DNA from: JAEUUM01 sp038326165
Lineage (GTDB): Bacteria; Bacteroidota; Bacteroidia; Chitinophagales; Saprospiraceae
Reading direction: 5' to 3'
DNA: 64,000 nt
Assembly: GCA_038326165.1 (NCBI GenBank)
Contig: JBBQJT010000004.1
Span: forward strand, 1-64,000
Shown here: positions 34,535-42,883 of the stretch, in pieces
Layout of the letters: each line of letters starts with the position of its first letter
Position numbering within the stretch: the first letter of the stretch is position 1
Translations under genes and position numbers: made by a program
Notes under the pieces: model-generated
Told to the model about the DNA's origin: nothing
Database searches by the model: none
What the model saw: only the letters and a program-made list of their open reading frames with translations

Positions 34535-34804
34535 CTAACGCTTACTTATTTTATTCAATGAAATAGTCTTCTGAAGACTGCACTTGAACCTGGATATATC
34601 AGAGTTTCTCTTTTGGGCATGTTTTTGACTAACGCCACTGTTTACTCTCTTCCTCCACAAATTAAAGCTACTCCGCTTTAACTCTCTGCGCATAAGTGCA
34701 ATAACATTTGCTTCCGAGAAGCCAAATTGTATTGCTATGGCTTCAAATGGTGTTCTATCTTCCCATGCCATTTCGATAATCCTGTCAATGTCGATTTGTT
34801 CCAT
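34535..34804 (-). CDS. TIGR03643/DUF2805 family small protein
   Basis: 89 residues. The first ~60 match the family: IDIDRIIEMAWEDRTPFEAI, then FGFSEANVIALMRRELKRSS, then FNLWRKRV. The pattern is a compact helix-turn-helix-like domain, which suggests DNA binding, but no function is established to my knowledge. Family members usually end soon after a KH-containing motif (here QKHAQKR). The last ~20 residues (SRFKCSLQKTISLNKISKR) look unrelated, perhaps a frameshifted or extended end. The gene lies 10 bases after DUF2071. A 273-base gap without genes (34262-34534) separates it from the flavin reductase. Confidence 0.75.
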   Translation of the reverse strand: MEQIDIDRIIEMAWEDRTPFEAIAIQFGFSEANVIALMRRELKRSSFNLWRKRVNSGVSQKHAQKRNSDISRFKCSLQKTISLNKISKR

Positions 34805-34814
34805 AAGTAATATT

Positions 34815-35531
34815 TTAGAAGGAAATACGCTTCCAATTGATGCTAACTGCTGAGCCCTCAGCTATCATTACTGAATGAGCTCTTTGATCACTTAAAAAGG
34901 AAAAATCATCCCCATACATGGATCCAAAATCACAGTCAATCGTGTAATCCAATACTTTATTGACCTGCCACCTCGAATGGTTCACTCTGTATTCTTGCGA
35001 AAGATTTTCATTGATTTTTGTATATCCATAATAGTGCTCATAAATGAATTCCTCAACACTGTCGGGCAACATTTCTTCATTTTCCCTTTGAGCATTTAAC
35101 CCAATATGATTCCACCTATTGCATATTTTCCATTCATACTTTACACTCTTTAGAGAGTCACCACTGACTATTGAGCTTTTGGTAGGTATGGTTATGTAAT
35201 GTTCTTTGTAGAGTTTGTTAGCAAGCCATGCTACTGATTTGTATGGCACCGTTTCATTGACAAATACCACCCCTCTTTTTATGCTTTCTCCTTCAACTCT
35301 CTTTACATAAAAGCGCAGATTAATTTCTTCAAATGTTCCTAAAAACGGGATCGGTATCTTGAAAAGGCTGGTATGCTTGAACATGAAACCCACGAGACTC
35401 ACATAAGCCTTGTTGTTGTGAAAATCCAACTCAACTCCATGAGGCAGATAAGGCGTTAACAGCTCTGGGCTGACTTCATAATTTGCCATGATCAAGTTTT
35501 CCCAATCAGCAGTTAGAAAAGTTTCTGTCAT
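34815..35531 (-). CDS. DUF2071 (YqjF-like) protein
   Basis: 238 residues, soluble. DUF2071 hallmarks are ADWENLIMANYEVSPELLTP, LPHGVELDFHNNKAYVSLVG, TFEEINLRFYVKR and KRGVVFVNETVPYKSVAWLA. The family resembles acetoacetate-decarboxylase-type beta-barrels, but its reaction is unknown. It is the first gene of the minus-strand photorepair cluster, so the cluster's promoter should lie in 35532-35953. I could not identify a CarH/LitR-type operator there by eye. Confidence 0.8.
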   Translation of the reverse strand: MTETFLTADWENLIMANYEVSPELLTPYLPHGVELDFHNNKAYVSLVGFMFKHTSLFKIPIPFLGTFEEINLRFYVKRVEGESIKRGVVFVNETVPYKSVAWLANKLYKEHYITIPTKSSIVSGDSLKSVKYEWKICNRWNHIGLNAQRENEEMLPDSVEEFIYEHYYGYTKINENLSQEYRVNHSRWQVNKVLDYTIDCDFGSMYGDDFSFLSDQRAHSVMIAEGSAVSINWKRISF

Positions 35532-35953
35532 CTTAATCCTGAAAATTTATTTTACCATCATCCATTGAGTTGCTTAGCATTTTGATATTTTCCATTTCAA
35601 TTATTTTTAGATCAAACCAATTTCTGTTCGTAGCTTTTTACACACCCACCAAGAGAATAGTCTAAAAGTCACCAATAGACATTTTAACCTTATCTAATAT
35701 TCATAAAATGATAAACTCGGTTTATGTTTGCCATAAGTATGCACGATTCAGCAATATAATAAACAATAAAATGGTTAAAATGATTTGCAAAAGGACGATA
35801 AAAATTTCAATTGCTTTCTGGACTTAATTTCTCTTAATCCGTACCATCTGGTTGACAACATGGTTTCAATGAAATATTCTTGCTACTGCAAATATTGGTA
35901 GCCTTCATACTAAAAGACTGATCTCCAATGGTTCAGGCAACTAATAAATAAAA
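35532..35953. other. Gene-free upstream region of the photorepair cluster
   Basis: About 420 bases without a coding frame. It must carry the promoter for the DUF2071-led cluster. No perfect TAnnTTTG pair, hairpin or direct repeat array was evident. Confidence 0.35.
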
Positions 35954-35985
35954 AAAATCTTGGGGGCCTAGGACCCCAAGATTTT
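35954..35985. terminator. Strong bidirectional terminator
   Basis: AAAATCTTGGGG (35954-35965) is the exact inverse of CCCCAAGATTTT (35974-35985), with an eight-base loop. A run on one side and T run on the other make it work both ways. It lies about 70 bases past the stop of the large minus-strand gene that begins at 40904. Confidence 0.85.
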
Positions 35986-36053
35986 ATATTATGGTTTAAA
36001 ACTAATTTAAAATTGAGCAAAAATGGTCGGCGTTACATTTTATAATCCTTCCT

Positions 36054-39000
36054 TTATAGTTTGATTATATTGATCAACGCTTCGGTTTTCTGTTTGGTTT
36101 TAATGAGCAAATAGTAACTTCCTGCACTCAAATTTAGCAAATCCAACTCTGTGTTACGCGCAGCTTTTTTCATGAAAACAATTTTTCCATTTGTGTCATA
36201 AATAAGATATTGGAACTCATCTTTTGTTGAAGACAAATGATTTGATTTGATGGTAATCACGTCCTTTGTTGGGTTTGGCAGGACAGTCCACTCACCAGAA
36301 TTCCAATCTGTGACCGATACTTTGATGTAGTTATATGGAGGAGTAAATGCTGCAAAGCCATTGCTATAGGTCACAAAACAGGTGTAAGCACCCGTAAGTG
36401 TTGGCAGGTAAGTGCTGTCTTTAGCACCTGATATTAGTACACCGTTATAGTACCACTGATAGCTTACAGAATTATTGATGTTGTCCAAGCCCAAAACGGG
36501 ATTAGGAAGCGATGGCAAAATAAACGGAAGTGCTGTACTATCTAGTTCCACCAAAAAATTATCAACTCCGATACATCCATTAGCATCAGTAGTAGTGACC
36601 GAATAATTTCCAACATTGTTGATGGAAATTTCTGAACCTAAACTTCCATCATTCCACAAATAGGAACTGAATATCAATGTCAAATTCATTATCAGATCCT
36701 CTCCTGGCGTCAACAATCCTGCTGCAATTTCGGTAGGTGCCACTGTAAAATTATTCAGGTAGATGGTGTCGTTCAAAGAACAGAGCTTATTGGTGGTGGC
36801 AGTTAGAATGAAGGTACAAGGTCCAAATACATTAATCTGAAATTGATTGCCAATGTCCGTGTTACTGCAACCTGCATTCACAGTGTAATTGTAATCTGAT
36901 GGTAATTGAACAGTTGTATAAAATGACCCTGGACAAACTGTAGCAAACTCAGGTCCTAAATCAATTACAGGTAACAAGTTTATCAAAATGTTGATCTGAA
37001 CGGTATCACTATTTCCGGAAACATCGGTGACTGAAACGGTGTATTTACCTGAAGTACTTGGTGAAAAATTGATATCTGCAGTGTTGCCAATAATGATTCC
37101 ATTGGGATCCGTCCACAAATAGATATCACCTCCAGTTGCTGTTAAAGTAACAGATTCGCCATCGCAAATAGTCTGATTTGGACTTGCGGTTATGACCAAA
37201 GGAATCTTATTGCCTTGAATAATCCATTGAATTGAATTTTTTATGAGCAAAGCACCGTTTAAAAATTTGGTGTCGCCATCAGGTTTAGCTGGGATAGGAG
37301 AGCCAAAAATCACATTGGTTGACCAAATAGCTCCCTCAGCCTGAGCTGTGTTTCTGATCTTGAGTTGCGAATTGGTACTCATTATTCCCGTATTGAGAAG
37401 AGACATTTCTTTCAATCCATTAAAACTTGCATTCGTTCCCCAATTACGGAACACCCAATAATGTGGAGAAATTCCTATAGCACTTGAAGGAATTGTATCT
37501 GGTCCATGCTTGATTCGATAGAGTACAACTTCACCGCCAGGTGTGATAGGAGCAGCAGAAGTAGCAAAAACGAGTTCAGATTTGGTATTAACCATTGGAT
37601 AGGTTCCTACAGTCGATATCGTCAAGCGATCACTGGTACCAGGACCAATTGCGGCGGTGGATTTGATAAATGGCGAATCACCATTCGTGGCATGGTTTGT
37701 ACCTGATTTGTCATAAATTCTAGCAGGATTTTTTTCATTGAATTGATAATACATCACTATATCAGAATCCAAAACATCGGGTATCAAGTGCATCTGTTCT
37801 CTAATTTCATTTTGGGACAATGCACGCTTGAAAATTTTAAATTCATCCATTGAACCATTAAAAGTCCCACCTTGACCTGGCACGCCGTTCCCTATAACAA
37901 AAGGTGTTTTATCCAGATCAATGATATAATTTCCCGGTCGAGTCCAAGCTTTTCCATCCATATAAACTGTTGCCAATGTAGGCTCAATGGTGAGGGCTAC
38001 ATGGGTCCACACATTAATTGGCACTTCATGCGCAGTGGTTAACCAATATGGAACATCCTTCCAGCTGAAAGTTAAATTGGTAGTTGGCACATACCCTTGA
38101 AATGCAAAACCAAATCCCAATTGTGATTCACTGCCCCAGTTGCTAATCAATTGGGTGAACCATTGTTGTTGGTCGCTTATTTTAATCCAAGTCATAATTG
38201 TTAAGCCCTTGGCATCTTGCAATCGAGGATTAACAGGAATACTTGCAACTTTATTGGTGCCATTCATGGATAACGCTCTGCCTGGGCGTGGCTCCAATCC
38301 GCATTCTCCTGATTCAATTTTGACCATTTTGGCGATAGTGCGTGTATTTGAACCACTGGCATTACTGACTGTCAGTGTAACGTCATAGTCTCCAACCGCT
38401 GCATAAGCCACCTTAGGATTTCTAACATTAGTCGAACTGACATATATGGCACCTGGAAAACTCCATTCCCAGGCCTGGCTGCCGTCATAAGGCAAAACTG
38501 AGTAATCGTCAAAATAAAAGGTATCGCGTTCGCAAGCTGACAGTCTCTTATCGACAGATGGCTGTGCCATAGGCATAGACGGATTCACAAATCCGACTTC
38601 CCAAATTCCATTTCCAGCGGCTGATCGCATCTTCTGATCTCTGTAAAATGGTCTCAATTGTCTGCAATAGTGGTTAAAAGGCAGATTGTCATTGTACAAC
38701 TGCCACTCATTCATTGACTTGTCTCTGTAATAGATTCGGCCATTATCACCTGCTATGTAAACACCTCCATTGGTACCGAGTTGATGCGAAATACTCAATA
38801 AACGAACACCATTCAGCTTGGGAGTTGTCCAGTTGATCCATGAAATCCCTCCATCGGCAGTATGAAATACCTTTCCTCCATCGGAGCCTGTCAGCAATGC
38901 AGCCCACAATTCTTTGTCATTTAAGCCTCCTACTGAGATGTCCATGACTCGTCTTTGTCCAGCAGATACTGGCAAATTGGTCAATAACTGCCAAGTCTTT

Positions 39001-40904
39001 CCACCATCAATGGACTTTCGTATTCTTCCATCACCAGGGTTGTTGGACCGTTGTGAAAAATAAATCACATCTGAATTGGAACGGCATACTTCAATGTGTT
39101 GCACGCTCGCGTCTTGATCAGGACTTGTAAATATATTGGCAAATGATACACCGTTGTTTTCAGTTCTGTAAAGTGAAGCACCGTTGCCCAAGTAAAAGGT
39201 ATTCCAACATCTCGGATCCCATTCCAGTTCACTGTATTCCATATTGAAATAACTCTCATTCGGCCACAAGCTCATAGGCTGATTCAAAACCTTCCCTTCC
39301 TTGGTATCAGGCACGATGTAACTTCCAATATCAGAAAAATAAGTCTGCTTATTATTGATTGGATTGACATAGCCAGTTGGTGATTCTGCTCCGCCCATTC
39401 TCAAATAGGTTTGGGGACCATAATTTTCATGCCACACGGTATTTCCATTATGATATCTTCCACCCACCAATATGTCTTCATTCCAACCACTGCCAAAACC
39501 CCACATATCAGTTGAAGTAATTCCAAAAGTTCGATAGCTGTAGTTTTTATCAAAGAAATCATTGGAATAATTCATTCCACCATCAGTGGAGATATAGACG
39601 TCGTTACCAATGGCTTTCATCTCTTGAATATCAGGATGAAGATTCCACTTGCCACCATAACCTCCTAAGTTGCTAAAATTCAATCCTCCATCGGTACTTT
39701 TATAAGCGCTGGCAGTACCTACTATTAACCAATTGGCATTCAAAGGTGAAGCAACAATATCTAAATCATAAAATCCTTGCCAGTTATCCATTTCAAGCGC
39801 AGTTGTTTCGCCTTGAGCGGTTACGGTCCAATTATTTCCTTGATTATCTGTTTTCATGATTCGAGGCCTATCACTTGTCAATAATACTGCATAAACTCGG
39901 TCAGGAGCTGCTGGTGTAACTGCCAACCTGCCAACTCCATTGGTTAATCCAGTGGGCCACCCCGAAGTTTTGGCTTGAAATGTTAAGCCGCCATCACCTG
40001 AGCGCCATACTTCATAAAATGTCCCTGAATTATTCTTGCGAAGCACATAAACAATCAAGCTATTATTGGGATGGTATTCTAGATCAAGGCACTCATTGCT
40101 AATGATATTGGTCCAGTTTGTACCACCATCTACTGTGCGCCATAAACCTTTGGAAGTTGCAATCATCACTGTATTAGGATTAGAGGCATTGTAACCTATG
40201 TCCGTAACCCACATTCCAGAGTTTGTCAAAACGGTAGAAAATGTAGTTCCACCATCTACAGTTTTTCGGACGCCACCGTTTACTCCGATCAACATGGTAT
40301 TTGGATCGGCTGGATGTACGGCCAATGCTTCGGACCCAAGGTCATATCCCGCAGCTTTCAATTCCCAGTTTTTACCTTTGTCATCGGTTCTGAATAATGA
40401 ACCTGTTTCGGTGATACAATACAAAACTGAAGGATTGGAACTCGAAACATCAAATGCATATATATTTGATTGCCACGGACAGAATGTGTCCAAAGCATTA
40501 TCATTACCTATCCATTGTGTTGAACGTGGACCTATATCTTTCCAATCATTCGCACTTTTGTTGTTGACATGAAATTGCTCACCAGAAGTTCGCAGTGTCT
40601 CCCACTTTTGAGCAGACCAATCCTCAATCTTTCCTGATTCGGAAATGTAAGGTTGAACCCATTTTCTCCATCTTCGATAGTAGCGCACGTAGTGATCCTT
40701 CTTGTATGGATGTGAATTATAATAATCAGTGTATGCCTGATCAACTTCAAAAACGTTGATGGGATCCATGTACAATTTGTTTGCCCATTCCGGCATATCA
40801 ACGGAAGGTGCTGGCTTTTGTAAATCAAACATCGGATTGTTTTGTGCCATAAGCAAAAAATTGCTCAAGCAGTAAAAGACTAGGAGAATGATACTTTTTT
40901 TCAT
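36054..40904 (-). CDS. Giant secreted BNR/VPS10-like repeat protein with PKD, LamG and T9SS sorting domains
   Basis: 1616 residues. Signal peptide SIILLVFYCLSNFLLMAQ. Residues ~110-770 form a sialidase/VPS10-type propeller with many Asp-box-like motifs (SLFRTDDKGKNWE, RKTVDGGTTF, WRTVDGGTNWTN, YKSTDGGLNFSN, RKSIDGGKTWQ). A PKD domain follows (about 800-875), then a LamG/concanavalin-like module (SMNGTNKVASIPV ... NGSMDEFKIFKRALSQNEIR, about 885-1055). Ig-like repeats come next (VTASPNQTICDGESVTL and others), and the last ~80 residues are a T9SS type A sorting domain (LPNPTKDVITI ... LSAGSYYLLIK). It should be an extracellular or surface-anchored binding protein; no catalytic residues for sialidase are evident. 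It is monocistronic with a strong terminator. Confidence 0.85.
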   Translation of the reverse strand: MKKSIILLVFYCLSNFLLMAQNNPMFDLQKPAPSVDMPEWANKLYMDPINVFEVDQAYTDYYNSHPYKKDHYVRYYRRWRKWVQPYISESGKIEDWSAQKWETLRTSGEQFHVNNKSANDWKDIGPRSTQWIGNDNALDTFCPWQSNIYAFDVSSSNPSVLYCITETGSLFRTDDKGKNWELKAAGYDLGSEALAVHPADPNTMLIGVNGGVRKTVDGGTTFSTVLTNSGMWVTDIGYNASNPNTVMIATSKGLWRTVDGGTNWTNIISNECLDLEYHPNNSLIVYVLRKNNSGTFYEVWRSGDGGLTFQAKTSGWPTGLTNGVGRLAVTPAAPDRVYAVLLTSDRPRIMKTDNQGNNWTVTAQGETTALEMDNWQGFYDLDIVASPLNANWLIVGTASAYKSTDGGLNFSNLGGYGGKWNLHPDIQEMKAIGNDVYISTDGGMNYSNDFFDKNYSYRTFGITSTDMWGFGSGWNEDILVGGRYHNGNTVWHENYGPQTYLRMGGAESPTGYVNPINNKQTYFSDIGSYIVPDTKEGKVLNQPMSLWPNESYFNMEYSELEWDPRCWNTFYLGNGASLYRTENNGVSFANIFTSPDQDASVQHIEVCRSNSDVIYFSQRSNNPGDGRIRKSIDGGKTWQLLTNLPVSAGQRRVMDISVGGLNDKELWAALLTGSDGGKVFHTADGGISWINWTTPKLNGVRLLSISHQLGTNGGVYIAGDNGRIYYRDKSMNEWQLYNDNLPFNHYCRQLRPFYRDQKMRSAAGNGIWEVGFVNPSMPMAQPSVDKRLSACERDTFYFDDYSVLPYDGSQAWEWSFPGAIYVSSTNVRNPKVAYAAVGDYDVTLTVSNASGSNTRTIAKMVKIESGECGLEPRPGRALSMNGTNKVASIPVNPRLQDAKGLTIMTWIKISDQQQWFTQLISNWGSESQLGFGFAFQGYVPTTNLTFSWKDVPYWLTTAHEVPINVWTHVALTIEPTLATVYMDGKAWTRPGNYIIDLDKTPFVIGNGVPGQGGTFNGSMDEFKIFKRALSQNEIREQMHLIPDVLDSDIVMYYQFNEKNPARIYDKSGTNHATNGDSPFIKSTAAIGPGTSDRLTISTVGTYPMVNTKSELVFATSAAPITPGGEVVLYRIKHGPDTIPSSAIGISPHYWVFRNWGTNASFNGLKEMSLLNTGIMSTNSQLKIRNTAQAEGAIWSTNVIFGSPIPAKPDGDTKFLNGALLIKNSIQWIIQGNKIPLVITASPNQTICDGESVTLTATGGDIYLWTDPNGIIIGNTADINFSPSTSGKYTVSVTDVSGNSDTVQINILINLLPVIDLGPEFATVCPGSFYTTVQLPSDYNYTVNAGCSNTDIGNQFQINVFGPCTFILTATTNKLCSLNDTIYLNNFTVAPTEIAAGLLTPGEDLIMNLTLIFSSYLWNDGSLGSEISINNVGNYSVTTTDANGCIGVDNFLVELDSTALPFILPSLPNPVLGLDNINNSVSYQWYYNGVLISGAKDSTYLPTLTGAYTCFVTYSNGFAAFTPPYNYIKVSVTDWNSGEWTVLPNPTKDVITIKSNHLSSTKDEFQYLIYDTNGKIVFMKKAARNTELDLLNLSAGSYYLLIKTKQKTEALINIIKL

Positions 40905-41029
40905 AAAATAGCTTGTTGATTTTATCTATTAGTAAAGATAATTCCAGACCAACCACATTTCATAAATATAATATAATTAAATATTAAAATTATAAATTCG
41001 TTCTCCTTTATAAATGCTGCGTTACGGTA

Positions 41030-41986
41030 TTAATCAAGCAAGCCAATGTGAAACAATGCGTCACCTTCAATGACGACTGACACATTATTGTGACCGAGTA
41101 TAATGCCAGTTTTATCTGATTTTATAGGCAATGAATGTTGCCCCATTGCATCGTTGATATATCCTAGAATATCACCAATTTGCACATGTTGACCAGATGA
41201 CCTCACCCATAAAAACAAACCTGAACGCGATGCGCGGATCCATCCTGATTCCTTAACTGTCAAGCGCTTTGTGCCTTGGTGAACATTTCCTGATTTCATC
41301 CCAAAATGGGATAAAATATTAGCAATCCCTTTGAGCCCAACATCAATTGAAGCTTGATCATACCTTAATGACTCACCCCCCTCAAATACGATAATACTTT
41401 TCCCTCGATCTGAGGCAGTTTTTCGAAAAGACTTGGGTATCATCTTTGAATGGATATTTATTTCTGCACCAAATGCCTCAACAAGACGATCATTTTCAAA
41501 CAATCCATCTTGGTAGCGGACTTGTGGATAATTGTATCTGGTCGCGCCTCCCGTATGAAAATCAATTCCATAGTCTATAATTGGTATTACATTGGCAGTG
41601 ATTTCATGCGCTACCCTAGACGCCAAAGACCCAGTCTTTGAACCAGGGAAGCTTCGATTGATATCTTTCCCATCTGGCACATCCCGATTAAAATTGATAA
41701 AGCCAAAAACATTGATAATGGGAATCAGAATAACTGAACCAATTTGCAAATCATGAAATAAGCCGTCAATTACAGCCCGACGCAATAATTCAATGCCATT
41801 CACTTCATCACCATGCATCCCCGCTGTAAGCAACAATACTGGACCATCCGACTTGGCTCTGTATACATGCGCCTGTATGTCCAAATGATTACCAGATGGC
41901 AACAAACCAATAGACTTCTTTACTAAGCAGTATTCACCTGCCTCTACAAACTGACCAAACAAATTCAAGGTTTTTGTCATAATCAA
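41030..41986 (-). CDS. Succinylglutamate desuccinylase/aspartoacylase-family zinc hydrolase
   Basis: 318 residues, cytoplasmic. Zinc ligands of the M14-like AstE/ASPA fold are visible: H58 and E61 (GMHGDE) and H144 (IDFHTGG), plus the arginine/asparagine loop NRDVPDGKDINRSFPG (100-115). These enzymes remove acyl or amino-acid groups from small amide substrates. The C-terminal ~80 residues are a biotinyl-lipoyl-like sandwich domain usual in this subgroup (GLFLWVRSSGQHVQIGDILG). The ATG overlaps the rimK stop (ATGA 41986-41983); an ATG at 41980 is an alternative. The tight coupling to a glutamate ligase suggests the hydrolase trims or recycles its product, or supplies its substrate. Confidence 0.82.
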   Translation of the reverse strand: MIMTKTLNLFGQFVEAGEYCLVKKSIGLLPSGNHLDIQAHVYRAKSDGPVLLLTAGMHGDEVNGIELLRRAVIDGLFHDLQIGSVILIPIINVFGFINFNRDVPDGKDINRSFPGSKTGSLASRVAHEITANVIPIIDYGIDFHTGGATRYNYPQVRYQDGLFENDRLVEAFGAEINIHSKMIPKSFRKTASDRGKSIIVFEGGESLRYDQASIDVGLKGIANILSHFGMKSGNVHQGTKRLTVKESGWIRASRSGLFLWVRSSGQHVQIGDILGYINDAMGQHSLPIKSDKTGIILGHNNVSVVIEGDALFHIGLLD

Positions 41987-42873
41987 TTGATTGAACCTTG
42001 TAAGATAAAGCTTTCCATATAATCTATAATGCTCCCTGCAACATCAATTTGGGTTGTGTTTTCTATACCCTCAAGCCCCGGACTGGCGTTGATTTCCAAA
42101 ATCAATGGGCCTTTTTTGGATTCAATTATATCAACTCCTGCCACCTTCAAACCCAAACTATTTACTGCAGATACTGCCATTTCAATAGTTTTTGGATCCA
42201 GATTGCAAGTGGATGCAGTTCCACCCATGTGCAGGTTTGATCGAAAATCTCCCATGGCAGCCTTTCTTTTCATACTTGCCACAACTTTTCCATCCACTAT
42301 AAAAATACGAATATCTTCTCCATTGCATTCTCCAATAAATTCTTGAATCATAAAACGGGTACCAGTACGGAAGTAATGCCAAGCAAGTTCATTCAATTCC
42401 TCATAATTTTGAATCAAAGCAACACCTTCTCCATGGGTAGAAGTAAGCGTTTTAATGACAATGGGGTACCCACCAAACACCTTAGCAATATCTTCAAATT
42501 GTGAATTGGGAGTTGGGTAGAAACTGCGGGGAACTGGAAATCCTAAAGCGGATAGGTATTGAAGGGTAATCAATTTGTCACGACTGTGAAGCAATGCTTC
42601 GGATGAAGTTGTAGTAAAGATGTTCATTCCTTCAAATTGCCTAATAACTGCTGCTCCCTGATAGGTGATGGTATTGCCAATCCTCGGCAAAATCCCATCT
42701 AATCTATCCAAAGGTGCTCCATCATACCATAACTTATATGTTGGATCACCAGTTATCAAATCAAACTTGGTAACATCCAAAACCCGAATTTCATGCCCTC
42801 TATCTACAGCAGTGTGAAGTAATCGCTGAGTTGAGTACAACTGTTCTCCTCTTGAAAGTATTGCTATTTGCAT
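41983..42873 (-). CDS. rimK: RimK-family ATP-grasp alpha-L-glutamate ligase
   Basis: 296 residues from ATG 42873, chosen because MQIAILSRGEQLYSTQRL is the usual RimK start and because it leaves a 10-base gap to the upstream gene; a longer frame (to 42927) would run into that gene. ATP-grasp features: YPIVIKTLTSTHGEGVAL (about 134-151), ATP-lid and Mg-binding residues in ILEINASPGLEG. RimK adds glutamate residues to the C-terminus of ribosomal protein S6 in enterobacteria, and homologues make poly-glutamate or other amino-acid tails. It is the second last gene of a minus-strand run and overlaps the following deacylase. Confidence 0.88.
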   Translation of the reverse strand: MQIAILSRGEQLYSTQRLLHTAVDRGHEIRVLDVTKFDLITGDPTYKLWYDGAPLDRLDGILPRIGNTITYQGAAVIRQFEGMNIFTTTSSEALLHSRDKLITLQYLSALGFPVPRSFYPTPNSQFEDIAKVFGGYPIVIKTLTSTHGEGVALIQNYEELNELAWHYFRTGTRFMIQEFIGECNGEDIRIFIVDGKVVASMKRKAAMGDFRSNLHMGGTASTCNLDPKTIEMAVSAVNSLGLKVAGVDIIESKKGPLILEINASPGLEGIENTTQIDVAGSIIDYMESFILQGSIN

Positions 42874-42883
42874 ACAGGTATGG

